Of a stretch of DNA of 64,000 bases, positions 47,337 to 55,889 are shown one piece after another (positions within the stretch are counted from its first letter, which is position 1; every line of letters starts with the position of its first letter). The DNA comes from an uncultured Alphaproteobacteria bacterium. Lineage in GTDB: Bacteria > Pseudomonadota > Alphaproteobacteria > Methylaequorales > Methylaequoraceae. The translations under genes were made by a program, and so were the position numbers. The stretch lies in the NCBI GenBank assembly GCA_902595755.1, contig CACJRF010000002.1, positions 74,677-138,676 of the forward strand, read 5' to 3'. The notes beneath the pieces are model-generated. The model did not search any database. It saw only the letters and a program-made list of their open reading frames with translations, and was not told the origin of the DNA.

Positions 47337-48716
47337 TTAACTTTTTAAGACTAACATTTTATCTATCTGCATTTCATGCATAGTATACTTTATTCCTCCA
47401 ACTCCAAAACCCGATTCCTTTAATCCAGCAAAAGGCATCCAATCTACCCTAAATGCGGTGTGATCATTGTGAAAAACGGCTGATGCATTTATGTTTTTAT
47501 AAAATTTTAGAAGTTCACTAATATTATTGGTAAAAATAGAGGATTGGAATGAAACATTAACAGAATTAGCAATTTCAATTGCGGATTCAAATTTTTCATA
47601 AGTGTATATGCATGCTACAGGTCCAAATATCTCATTTTGTGATACCTTATCTTCATGACTAGGGTTAAGTAAAATAGTTTTATCGTAAGCTACATTATTA
47701 ATCTTTTTTCCTCCTAGTAATAGTTTTGCACCATTTTTTGTTGATTCTCCTACCCACTTATCAACCCTTTCCACCTCTGTATTTCTAATCAATGGACCTA
47801 AATTTGTGCTTTCCATTATAGGATCACCAACTTTTAATTCCGAAACTGTTGGTATAAATTTTTCTAGAAATTTATCAATAATTTTTAAATTTACAAATAT
47901 TCTTTGAACTGAGACACAAACTTGTCCAGAATGATAAAAAGCACCTCTAGTCAATAACTTACAAGAACTATCTAAGTCAGCACTTTCAGTAATAAATGTT
48001 GGAGCAATTCCACCGTGTTCTAGTGCGCACCTTGTACCAGGAGCTAATTTTGATCTCAAAAACCAACCAACTTTGCTTGATCCAATAAAACTAAAGAAAT
48101 CAATCCTACTATCTTCCACAAGTTTTGTTGCAAGTTCTAAAGTTTCTGGCATAACAAAAAAACATCTATTTTTAGGTAAACCTGATTCGTACAACATCTC
48201 TACTATTTTAATACAAGAAAGAGGTGTATCCTCAGCTGGTTTTACTATAACTACACAACCACATGCTATTGCTGGAATTATTTGATGAATTATCAAATTA
48301 AAAGGGTGGTTAAAAGCACTTATTGCAAGGACAACACCAATTGGTTCTTTTTGCGTAAAAGCCATTCTGTTCTTTGAAGCTTCATCTATATTCATTGGAA
48401 TCACATTTCCAGAATCATTTTTCAAAACTTCTATACAACATTCCACTCCATCTACACCTCTTTTAATTTCAATCAGTGAATCTGCAATTGGCTTTCCACC
48501 TTCTGAAGTAGCAAGCGAAGCAAGTTCTGTTAAATTTTTATCAATTATTTGTGAGAATTTTTTCAAGATCTTTATTCTTTCATCGGGAGGAAAGTCAAGA
48601 CTCTTACTTTTCGAAATCGCATTAGCTTTTTCTAATATACTTTCAACTTGACTATCATTATTTTGAGGAACTTTTTCTAGGGTTTTTAAGTTCCATGGGG
48701 ATTTAACTTCTAACAT
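47337..48716 (-). CDS. NAD(P)-dependent aldehyde dehydrogenase
   Basis: 459 residues, ALDH superfamily. Seen: SAFNHPFNLIIHQIIPAIACG and VVIVKPAEDTPLS (cofactor fold), FIGSSKVGWFLRS, catalytic Glu in CALEHGGIAPT, catalytic Cys in HSGQVCVSVQRIFVN, and a normal C-terminal SGFGVGGIKYTMHEM oligomerisation end. It oxidises an aldehyde to the acid with NAD(P)+. Short for the family (usually 470-500) but no domain is missing. First gene of the unit with the AlsS-like enzyme, implying the aldehyde arises from that enzyme's product or reaction. Confidence 0.9.
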   Translation of the reverse strand: MLEVKSPWNLKTLEKVPQNNDSQVESILEKANAISKSKSLDFPPDERIKILKKFSQIIDKNLTELASLATSEGGKPIADSLIEIKRGVDGVECCIEVLKNDSGNVIPMNIDEASKNRMAFTQKEPIGVVLAISAFNHPFNLIIHQIIPAIACGCVVIVKPAEDTPLSCIKIVEMLYESGLPKNRCFFVMPETLELATKLVEDSRIDFFSFIGSSKVGWFLRSKLAPGTRCALEHGGIAPTFITESADLDSSCKLLTRGAFYHSGQVCVSVQRIFVNLKIIDKFLEKFIPTVSELKVGDPIMESTNLGPLIRNTEVERVDKWVGESTKNGAKLLLGGKKINNVAYDKTILLNPSHEDKVSQNEIFGPVACIYTYEKFESAIEIANSVNVSFQSSIFTNNISELLKFYKNINASAVFHNDHTAFRVDWMPFAGLKESGFGVGGIKYTMHEMQIDKMLVLKS

Positions 48717-48783
48717 ATTTTATTTACTTTTTTATAATTTTAATTCTATAATGAAGATGTTTATTTACAACCTATATATTTTT

Positions 48784-49269
48784 ATGCCTTCATTCGACGT
48801 AGTTTCTAAAATTGACTTAGCAGAAGTTGACAATGCCATTAATGGTGCAATGAGAGAAATAAGTAATCGGTACGATTTTAAAAATAGTGAGTCAAAAGTT
48901 TCAAGAGAAGATGAAAGTGTTTTTTTGATTGCGGAAGATAATTATAAAATTGATCAAGTACAGCAAATATTTAGAACACATTTAGTTAAGAGGGGTCTAT
49001 CCTCTGGATATTTTGAGTTTTCTAAAATTGAAGATGCAAGGGGAGGGCTCCTCAAACAGTTTTCAAAGATTTTACATGGAATAGATAAGGAACTTGCTCA
49101 ACAAATAAATAAAACTATAAAAAATTCAAAATTGAAGGTTCAGGTTGCTATCAGGGGTGATGAGGTAAGAGTGTCAAGCAATAAGCGAGATCTTTTGCAA
49201 TCAACCATACAAATTATTAAGGAAATGAAAGTCAAGCAGCCTCTTCAGTTTATTAATTTTAGAGACTAA
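48784..49269 (+). CDS. yajQ: YajQ-family nucleotide-binding protein
   Basis: 161 residues from ATG at 48784, where MPSFDVVSKIDLAEVDNA matches the usual YajQ start (MPSFDIVSE); upstream codons are not family-like. YajQ has two ferredoxin-like domains; EISNRYDFKNSESKVS and AIRGDEVRVSSNKRDLLQSTI are family hallmarks. Members bind nucleic acids or nucleotides, and a relative acts as a c-di-GMP receptor; which applies here is unknown. It begins about 70 nt from the divergent ALDH gene. Confidence 0.93.
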   Translation: MPSFDVVSKIDLAEVDNAINGAMREISNRYDFKNSESKVSREDESVFLIAEDNYKIDQVQQIFRTHLVKRGLSSGYFEFSKIEDARGGLLKQFSKILHGIDKELAQQINKTIKNSKLKVQVAIRGDEVRVSSNKRDLLQSTIQIIKEMKVKQPLQFINFRD

Positions 49270-49296
49270 TTGGCATAAATATTTCATAGATTGATT

Positions 49297-49443
49297 ATGA
49301 AAAAAAATAAAAAGACATATACAAAAAAAACTATAGATAATTCTAGAGATTTTATTGATAAACTTGCTTCACTAAAATATGCATCAAAAAAAGATTCTAA
49401 ATTGATGTCCTCTATTGTTTCTAGTGTGTTGAAAAAAAAATAA
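49297..49443 (+). CDS. 48-residue basic small protein downstream of yajQ
   Basis: Short frame with 14 Lys: KKNKKTYTKKTIDNSRDFIDKL, then LASLKYASKKDSKLMSSIVSSVL and a Lys end. It begins 27 nt after yajQ and could share its transcript. Basic and probably helical; no family recognised. Ribosome site weak, so moderate confidence. Confidence 0.4.
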   Translation: MKKNKKTYTKKTIDNSRDFIDKLASLKYASKKDSKLMSSIVSSVLKKK

Positions 49444-49448
49444 TAATG

Positions 49449-50216
49449 CTACTTTTGGACATTAAAAAAAATACAACCCTGATGCCAATCGCTATGTTCC
49501 CCTATAAATAAAGAACTAGAGTCATCTTGTGTTGTTTTAATTTCAATAGATGAGATAATCTTTAATTTACAATTATTAATAGCTTCGTGGGTAGCTTCTC
49601 TTACTTGTTTCCAATTCCAATCATCAATTATCATAAGAAAATTGTCATTCATCGAAGGACTAACCATAGAAATAGCATCATAATGGTCTTTATAATGATG
49701 CGGACCATCAAAGAAGAAAATATTGTGATTTACTAATTTATTATATTCTATGTCTCGAAAATCCTTTTTAATGAGAGAAAAAGACGAATTTTTATTAATA
49801 TATTTATTAATATTTTTCTTTAATTCTTTTTCTGGATCAAGATTTGGCAAAAAATTCTGAGAAAAGTTGTCAATACAAGTAATATGAATATTATTGCCAT
49901 ATAGAGCAGAGCAGGCGGTGGACCCTAACCAAGATCCTATTTCCAAGTATTTTGGTTCCACTATAAGTTTAATTAAACTGTTGATCATTATTCTGAATTT
50001 CCTACCTGACAATCCTTTCATTTTTAGTACTCCCTTATCAATTGTAGTTTTCATGGCAAGTGCATCGTTTAAAGATTGTTTTAAAATTTTAGAATAATTA
50101 TGATTTGGATTTCCGTCAAAAATAATTGTTGTTTCGTCAAAACTTGATACTAAATTTAAAAGGGAAAGAATTCTTTTTTTTTTTTTTAAAATGTTTTTTT
50201 TTTGTATATTTTCCAT
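49449..50216 (-). CDS. Class I SAM-dependent methyltransferase (Methyltransf_24 type)
   Basis: 255 residues. Motif I LEIGSWLGSTACSAL (SAM-binding Gly-rich loop), then HITCIDNFS (acidic loop end), IIDDWNW and, characteristic of the Methyltransf_24/cephalosporin hydroxylase-like group, FFFDGPHHYKDHYDAISM. These enzymes methylate small molecules or sugars; the substrate is unknown. The neighbours (yajQ downstream convergent, lldD divergent) give no hint. Confidence 0.8.
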   Translation of the reverse strand: MENIQKKNILKKKKRILSLLNLVSSFDETTIIFDGNPNHNYSKILKQSLNDALAMKTTIDKGVLKMKGLSGRKFRIMINSLIKLIVEPKYLEIGSWLGSTACSALYGNNIHITCIDNFSQNFLPNLDPEKELKKNINKYINKNSSFSLIKKDFRDIEYNKLVNHNIFFFDGPHHYKDHYDAISMVSPSMNDNFLMIIDDWNWKQVREATHEAINNCKLKIISSIEIKTTQDDSSSLFIGEHSDWHQGCIFFNVQK

Positions 50217-50227
50217 AGAGTAGATTT

Positions 50228-51376
50228 ATGTATAAAATTAATGATTGTCATAATGTAAATGATTTTAGAAAACTTGCCAAAAAAAAATTACCATCACCTA
50301 TATTCCACTATATCGATGGGGCAGCTGATGATGAGGTAACCTATAGAAGAAATACCGAATCTTTCGAAAAATGCACACTAATCCCCAAAGTTCTAAATAA
50401 TGTTGATGAGGTTGATATAGGTTTAAAGATACTTGGGAAGAAAATTGATCTTCCTTTTTTTCTTTCACCCACTGCATTGCAAAGGTTATTTCATTATGAA
50501 GGAGAGTTAGCTGTAGCAAAGGCAGCAGAAAAATTTAATACATTCTTTGGTATTTCCTCTTTATCAACAGTTTCATTAGAAAAAATTAAAGAAATTAAAA
50601 CTCCTAAAATTTTTCAATTATATTTTCACAAAGACAGAGGCCTAACAAATTCAATGATTGATAAATGTAAAACTGGAGGGATTGACGCTATAGCGCTGAC
50701 TGTCGATACAATTACCGGTGGTAATAGAGAAAGAGATTTGAGGACTGGATTTACATCGCCTCCCAAACTTACTTTGAGTAGCTTGTTGAGCTTTGCAACT
50801 TCACCTTCATGGTCTTTAAATTATATTTTTAGAGAAAAGTTTGATCTCCCTTTTTTAAGTGAGTATGTAAAAGAAGGTACAGATATTAAAGTTTCTGTCT
50901 CTGACTATTTTAGTAATATGCTAGATCAAACAATGAATTGGAAAGACGCAGAAAATGTCAAGAAAAAATGGGGTGGTACATTTTGTCTAAAAGGTATAAT
51001 GTCAAAAGATGATGCAAAAAGAGCAATTGATATTGGAGCTGATGCAATTATGATCTCTAATCATGGAGGTAGACAGTTAGATGGCTCTGCCTCTCCATTT
51101 GATCAACTAGAGGAAATTGCAGATTTTGTTTCAGGAAAGATTGATTTAATTTGTGATGGCGGAATTAGAAGGGGAACTCATATGCTTAAAGCTCTTTCTT
51201 TAGGAGCAAATGCCTGTTCTGGGGGAAGACTATATTTATATGCATTAGCTGCCGGAGGTCAAATGGGAGTCGAAAAGAGTATTCAGAATCTTAGGAATGA
51301 ATTACTTAGAGATATGAAATTAATGGGTTGTACAAAAATCTCTCAACTAAGTAAAAAAAATATAAGATTTATTTAA
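50228..51376 (+). CDS. lldD: FMN-dependent L-lactate dehydrogenase / alpha-hydroxy-acid oxidase
   Basis: 382 residues, TIM-barrel flavoenzyme oxidising L-lactate (or a related 2-hydroxy acid) to the 2-oxo acid and passing electrons to the respiratory chain. Seen: FHYIDGAADDEVTYRRNTE at the start, FFLSPTALQRLFHYEGELA, QLYFHKDRG, and the catalytic/FMN segment ISNHGGRQLDGSASPFDQL with the base His, then the phosphate-binding DGGIRRGTHMLKALSLGA. The stop shares a base with the ATG of the mltB-like gene, so it leads into the cell-wall gene run. LldD is typical in length; substrate specificity (lactate versus glycolate or mandelate) cannot be settled by reading. Confidence 0.88.
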   Translation: MYKINDCHNVNDFRKLAKKKLPSPIFHYIDGAADDEVTYRRNTESFEKCTLIPKVLNNVDEVDIGLKILGKKIDLPFFLSPTALQRLFHYEGELAVAKAAEKFNTFFGISSLSTVSLEKIKEIKTPKIFQLYFHKDRGLTNSMIDKCKTGGIDAIALTVDTITGGNRERDLRTGFTSPPKLTLSSLLSFATSPSWSLNYIFREKFDLPFLSEYVKEGTDIKVSVSDYFSNMLDQTMNWKDAENVKKKWGGTFCLKGIMSKDDAKRAIDIGADAIMISNHGGRQLDGSASPFDQLEEIADFVSGKIDLICDGGIRRGTHMLKALSLGANACSGGRLYLYALAAGGQMGVEKSIQNLRNELLRDMKLMGCTKISQLSKKNIRFI

Positions 51377-52356
51377 TGAAATATATAATCTCAATAATGT
51401 TTGTAATTTTTTATACCGCATCTAATTCTGCAAGTTTAGACTCACCTGACTTTTCCAATATTAAAAAAAATGATCTATCATGGAATGACTGGGTTAATAA
51501 AATGAAGATTCAGCTTAAAAAAGAGAATTTTAAAAAATCCACAATAGATATATTTGATACTCTAACATTTAACCCCAGAGTAATTGAATTAGATCGAAAA
51601 CAACCCGAATTTAAACTTACGTTTGATGAATATTTAAGTAAAGTAATAGGGGAGAAGAAAAAGAAACAAATTAAATTAGAATTTAATAAGAATAAAGAAT
51701 TATTAAAAAAAATAGAAAATAAATTTAACGTTAATTCTAAAATTTTAGTTGCTTTATGGGGAATAGAGACCTCATTTGGAAAATATACAGGAAAGTTTGA
51801 TATTTTGAGATCATTAGCATCCTTATCTTATGATGGAAGAAGAACGACCTTTTTTCAAAAAGAATTAAAGAATTCTCTAAAAATAATCGATAATGGACAT
51901 TTTCCAAAAAAAGACTTTTATGGTTCATGGGCAGGTGCTTTTGGTCAAACTCAATTTATGCCAAGTACATTTATAAAATATGCCGTTGATTTTGATGGTG
52001 ATAATCGAAAAAATTTGTTTAAAAAGTCAGATGCTTTGGCCTCTGGTGCAAATTATTTAAATAAGACAGGGTGGACAAATGGTACTACTTGGGGTGAAAG
52101 ATTTAATATTGAAATTACTAAGAAAATGAAAAGCTTATCAAAAAAAAAGCAATTTAAAAAAATTGATTTTTGGAAAAAGATAGGTTTCACAATAAAAAAA
52201 AAATATAACAAAAATCAACTGTTGAGACTTGTGATTCCAGATTCAAATTTTAATGAATGTTATCTTGTCTCAAAAAACTTTGATGTTATATTAGGTTGGA
52301 ATAGATCAAGCTACTTTGCTTTAACCGTATTTCTTTTTGCAGATGAAATTAAATAA
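51376..52356 (+). CDS. mltB: Lytic murein transglycosylase, MltB family
   Basis: 326 residues with a signal peptide (about 1-18). Cleaves the MurNAc-GlcNAc bond of peptidoglycan, forming anhydroMurNAc. Catalytic Glu in VALWGIETSFGKYTG, then SLASLSYDGRRTTFF and YGSWAGAFGQTQFMPSTF, the family's best-known motifs, and ALASGANYLNKTGW. No lipobox Cys is seen, so it is probably soluble in the periplasm. The family's peptidoglycan-binding domain is not evident. It begins in the stop of lldD, and the rlpA gene begins before its stop. Confidence 0.9.
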   Translation: MKYIISIMFVIFYTASNSASLDSPDFSNIKKNDLSWNDWVNKMKIQLKKENFKKSTIDIFDTLTFNPRVIELDRKQPEFKLTFDEYLSKVIGEKKKKQIKLEFNKNKELLKKIENKFNVNSKILVALWGIETSFGKYTGKFDILRSLASLSYDGRRTTFFQKELKNSLKIIDNGHFPKKDFYGSWAGAFGQTQFMPSTFIKYAVDFDGDNRKNLFKKSDALASGANYLNKTGWTNGTTWGERFNIEITKKMKSLSKKKQFKKIDFWKKIGFTIKKKYNKNQLLRLVIPDSNFNECYLVSKNFDVILGWNRSSYFALTVFLFADEIK

Positions 52357-53227
52357 TAAATACAAACGTTTTCTTAAAATTTTAATTATTTTATTTCTAA
52401 CAAGTTGTTCTGAAACTACTTTTCTTATCAATTCTGCAAAAAAAATGAGTAAGTGGGATGAGGATCCAATGTATAAAGTAGGGAATCCATATAAAATCAA
52501 TGGTAAATGGTACTATCCAGCAATTGATTACGATTATAATGAAGTGGGAATTGCATCGTGGTACGGACCTGGTTTTCATGGAAAAAAAACAGCAAATGGA
52601 GAAATTTTTGATCAAAATAAAATATCTGCGGCACATAGAACACTTCCTATGCCCTCGATAGTTAGAGTCACTAATTTAGATAATGGTAAGGTTTTAGAAA
52701 ATATAAGAGTAAATGACAGAGGGCCTTTTGCTGGAAACCGTATAATAGATCTTTCCAAAAAAGCCGCACAAGAACTAGACTTTGTAAATTCTGGTGTAGC
52801 AAAAGTAAGAGTTGAAATTATGGAAAATGAATCAAGAATTTACGCTGCTCAGAATAGTCAAAAAAACAAAGTTAGAAAAGCTAACAAAGCAAAAGTAGAA
52901 AAGGTCCAAAGAAAAGTAATTCCTACAGAAGAAGCTGTATATAAAAATTCCAGTGAATTAGTAAATATCTCTGAAGATGAAGACAACTTAATACTAAAAG
53001 ATAAGCCTGTTATTATTCAAGTTGGAGCATTTGGTGATCATAGAAATGCAAAGAGTCTAACAGAAAAACTATCAGAATTTAAGGCATATATCGAGAGAAA
53101 ATTTATTGATAATAAATACTTGTATAGAGTTAGAATTGGACCATTATCAAACTTAGACTTAGCTAATTCAATTAAGTCGAAATTATTCGAGCTAGGACAT
53201 ACATCTAGTCATCTTGTGGTTAACTAA
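52343..53227 (+). CDS. rlpA: RlpA-family septal lipoprotein with SPOR domain
   Basis: 294 residues from ATG at 52343 (overlapping the mltB stop by 14 nt). Lipoprotein signal LIILFLTSC (lipobox LTSC). Double-psi barrel domain: GIASWYGPGFHGKKTANGE, ISAAHRTLPMPSIVRVTNL, INVRDRGPF-type RVNDRGPFAGNRIIDLS with the catalytic Asp. A Lys-rich linker leads to a C-terminal SPOR domain (VIIQVGAFGDHRNAKSL ... YRVRIGPL) that binds denuded glycan at the division septum. RlpA cleaves glycan strands lacking stem peptides in some bacteria. It acts with the neighbouring MltB and DacA in wall remodelling. Confidence 0.93.
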   Translation: MKLNNKYKRFLKILIILFLTSCSETTFLINSAKKMSKWDEDPMYKVGNPYKINGKWYYPAIDYDYNEVGIASWYGPGFHGKKTANGEIFDQNKISAAHRTLPMPSIVRVTNLDNGKVLENIRVNDRGPFAGNRIIDLSKKAAQELDFVNSGVAKVRVEIMENESRIYAAQNSQKNKVRKANKAKVEKVQRKVIPTEEAVYKNSSELVNISEDEDNLILKDKPVIIQVGAFGDHRNAKSLTEKLSEFKAYIERKFIDNKYLYRVRIGPLSNLDLANSIKSKLFELGHTSSHLVVN

Positions 53228-53228
53228 C

Positions 53229-54371
53229 ATGAAAAAAATTCTTATTTTAATTGTGTCTAGTATTTTTATTTTTAATAGAGCATTAGCATTAAATACCACC
53301 GCATCACAGGCTATAATTTATGATTATGAAGCTAAAACTGTAATTTTTGAAAAAAATTCTAAGGAACTTGTTTCACCGAGTTCAATGAGCAAAATTATGA
53401 CAATTTATTATTTATTCAAAAAATTAAAAGATGGAGAAATTAAATTAACTGACGAGTTTAAAGTATCTAAAAAAGCCTGGAAAAAAGGTGGCTCAAAAAT
53501 GTTTGTGAATGTGGGTGAATCAGTTAAAGTCGAAGATTTAATTAGAGGGATAATTGTCCAATCTGGAAATGATGCTTGTATAGTTGTAGCCGAAGCAATT
53601 TCTGGTTCAGAAGAACTATTTGCTGAGGAGCTTAACCTTTTAGGTCAAGAAATTGGTTTAAAAAAATCAAATTTTACAAATTCTACAGGTTGGCCTGATC
53701 CAGAGCATCTAATGACTGCAGAAGATCTTCTGACCTTAACAATAAGGACAATAGAGGATTTTCCAGAATATTACCATTACTATGCTGAAAAAGAATTTAC
53801 TTACAGTAATATAAAACAGAATAATAGAAACCCTCTATTATATTCCAATATTGAGTCTGACGGCCTAAAGACCGGGCATACGTCTCTAGGAGGTTATGGA
53901 ATTGTTGTCTCAATAAAACAAAATAATAGAAGATTAATTTTAGTTTTAAACGGATTAAAATCATCAAAAGAAAGAGCAAAAGAATCAGAAAGATTATCAA
54001 AAATTGCTATCAATCAATATTTTAATTATTTGATTTCTGAAGAAGGTAAAATTATTAAAAATCTTAATGTTTGGGGTGGTAAAAAAAAGTATATAGGAGC
54101 TATTCCAAATAAAAAAATTATGGTTACAATTCCTAAAAAAGTGAAGAATAATTTAAAGATGGTTGTGAAGTATAAACTTCCCCTAAGAGCTCCCATATAT
54201 AAAGATAAACCAATAGCTGAGTTGATAATAAAGAAAGATAATTCAAATACCGTATTATCGAGATTTAATTTATATCCCGAAGAGGATGTTGAAAAGGCCT
54301 CATTCCTCTCAAAAATATACTATAACTTCAAATATCTGATATTTGGGGATAGTATTTTTAGTGAACAATGA
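53229..54371 (+). CDS. dacA: D-alanyl-D-alanine carboxypeptidase (PBP5/6 type)
   Basis: 380 residues from ATG at 53229, with a signal peptide (about 1-21, ending RALA). Removes the terminal D-Ala from peptidoglycan stems. Active-site Ser and Lys in SPSSMSKIMT, second motif QSGNDACIV, third motif GLKTGHTSLGG. The C-terminal beta domain (about 280-345) and an amphipathic end (SFLSKIYYNFKYLIFGD) that would bind the membrane match DacA/DacC. The end overlaps the tmk start by 4 nt (ATGA). Confidence 0.93.
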   Translation: MKKILILIVSSIFIFNRALALNTTASQAIIYDYEAKTVIFEKNSKELVSPSSMSKIMTIYYLFKKLKDGEIKLTDEFKVSKKAWKKGGSKMFVNVGESVKVEDLIRGIIVQSGNDACIVVAEAISGSEELFAEELNLLGQEIGLKKSNFTNSTGWPDPEHLMTAEDLLTLTIRTIEDFPEYYHYYAEKEFTYSNIKQNNRNPLLYSNIESDGLKTGHTSLGGYGIVVSIKQNNRRLILVLNGLKSSKERAKESERLSKIAINQYFNYLISEEGKIIKNLNVWGGKKKYIGAIPNKKIMVTIPKKVKNNLKMVVKYKLPLRAPIYKDKPIAELIIKKDNSNTVLSRFNLYPEEDVEKASFLSKIYYNFKYLIFGDSIFSEQ

Positions 54372-55009
54372 AAAAATTTATTTCATTTGAAGGTGGCGAG
54401 GGTGTTGGAAAAACAACACAATCAAATTTATTATTTCAATCTCTAAAATCTATTAAGGAAAAATGTATAATTACTCGTGAACCAGGAGGTACTAAGGAAT
54501 CAGAAATAATTAGAGATTTAATAGTGAATAATAAATATAAAAACTTTCTTCCTGACACTGAACTTTTATTAGTTTATGCTGCAAGGCATGAACATGTAAA
54601 AAAATTATTAATTCCAAGTTTAAAAAAAAATAATGTGATATGTGATAGATTTATACACTCAACAATTTGCTATCAAATCATTATGAACAAAATTGACATA
54701 AAAAAATTAAAATTTCTTCATAAAGAATTTGCATATAATCTTTTTCCTAATATTAGCTTTTTTTTGAATCTAAATTCTAAAGAAGGTGTAAAAAGAAGTT
54801 TGTCGTCTAAAAAAACAGAAATAAAGTATGAAAAAAAAGAAAATAGATTTCATGAAAAAATTAGATCTGAATTTGAGAAATTATCTAAAAAAGATAAAAA
54901 ACTTATAAATATTGATGCAACTAACTCAATAAAATTAATACATAAAAAAATAATTGATATCATAAATAATAAAAATTTCTTTAAAAAAAAGCTTCCTTAC
55001 TCAATATAA
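54368..55009 (+). CDS. tmk: Thymidylate kinase
   Basis: 213 residues. Phosphorylates dTMP to dTDP. P-loop FEGGEGVGKTTQS at the start, ITREPGGTKESEIIRDLI (substrate loop), CDRFIHSTICYQ (DRF/H motif) and a charged C-terminal helix with ENRFHEKIRSEF, as in bacterial Tmk. Length normal. Part of the dacA-tmk-holB-metG-tatD run, an arrangement common in alphaproteobacteria. Start fixed by the 4-nt overlap with dacA. Confidence 0.93.
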   Translation: MKKFISFEGGEGVGKTTQSNLLFQSLKSIKEKCIITREPGGTKESEIIRDLIVNNKYKNFLPDTELLLVYAARHEHVKKLLIPSLKKNNVICDRFIHSTICYQIIMNKIDIKKLKFLHKEFAYNLFPNISFFLNLNSKEGVKRSLSSKKTEIKYEKKENRFHEKIRSEFEKLSKKDKKLINIDATNSIKLIHKKIIDIINNKNFFKKKLPYSI

Positions 55010-55013
55010 AAAT

Positions 55014-55889
55014 ATGAATTTACATAATATTGTAGGCCATGAAAAACAAATTAATTTCTTAAGAAATCTTACTTTAGATAATCTTCATCATTCATGGATT
55101 TTTTACGGAAAAAAAGGAGTTGGAAAATATTCTACATTAGTTAGTTTTTTAAATGATAAATTAGATAATAAAACGAATTATTTAGAGAATATATTCAAGT
55201 TAGAATGTGACATTGATACTTCTATTGATGATATTAGGGAAATTATAAGATATTCTAATTTAACTAATGCGCACAAAAATGAAAAAACATTTATTATATT
55301 CAATGATGCTGATTTTTTAAATTTTCAATCTTGGAACGCTTTATTAAAAACAATTGAAGAACCACCTACTGATACTATAATTATTATCATTTTAGAAAAT
55401 CTAAAAAAAATTCCAAAAACTGTAGTATCAAGATGTAATTTACTAAAGTTTAGTGATTTAACTAATCAAAATTTAGAGAATTATTGTAAAAAAAATAATA
55501 TGAATGTAGATATAAATGCCTTAAATGAAAAAGAATTTTTAATAAGAGGGAGTGTTGATAGACTCAATATAATATTTGATGAAGAAAATATAACTATTAT
55601 AAATAGACTGATAAAATTCATGAATCAAAATATTTTTATATTTAATGAATTTGAAAATTTATACAGTTTTCTGTCAAAAGATTATATTAAGCTACGATTC
55701 ATTATTATAGACATAGTTTTTTACAAATTAAAAGAGATTTTTATTAGCAATAACGATGAAAAAAAAAGAAAGTTAATTTTAGACCTTTTAACTTTTATGA
55801 AAAATAATTTTAATGAGAATTCTAATCAAGATAAAAAACAAGAACTTTTAGTAATTCTTTTAGAGTATTTTAAAATTAAAAAACAATGA
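55014..55889 (+). CDS. holB: DNA polymerase III subunit delta-prime
   Basis: 291 residues, clamp-loader AAA+ subunit. Seen: IVGHEKQINFLRN, a P-loop-like GKKGVGKYSTL, then TFIIFNDADFLNFQSWNALL followed by KTIEEPPTDTIIIIIL and VVSRCNLLKF (sensor SRC). The usual zinc-binding Cys cluster is missing, as in many alphaproteobacteria. The sequence is rather diverged and Asn/Lys rich. It is 4 nt after tmk and overlaps metG by 4 nt (ATGA). Confidence 0.85.
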   Translation: MNLHNIVGHEKQINFLRNLTLDNLHHSWIFYGKKGVGKYSTLVSFLNDKLDNKTNYLENIFKLECDIDTSIDDIREIIRYSNLTNAHKNEKTFIIFNDADFLNFQSWNALLKTIEEPPTDTIIIIILENLKKIPKTVVSRCNLLKFSDLTNQNLENYCKKNNMNVDINALNEKEFLIRGSVDRLNIIFDEENITIINRLIKFMNQNIFIFNEFENLYSFLSKDYIKLRFIIIDIVFYKLKEIFISNNDEKKRKLILDLLTFMKNNFNENSNQDKKQELLVILLEYFKIKKQ

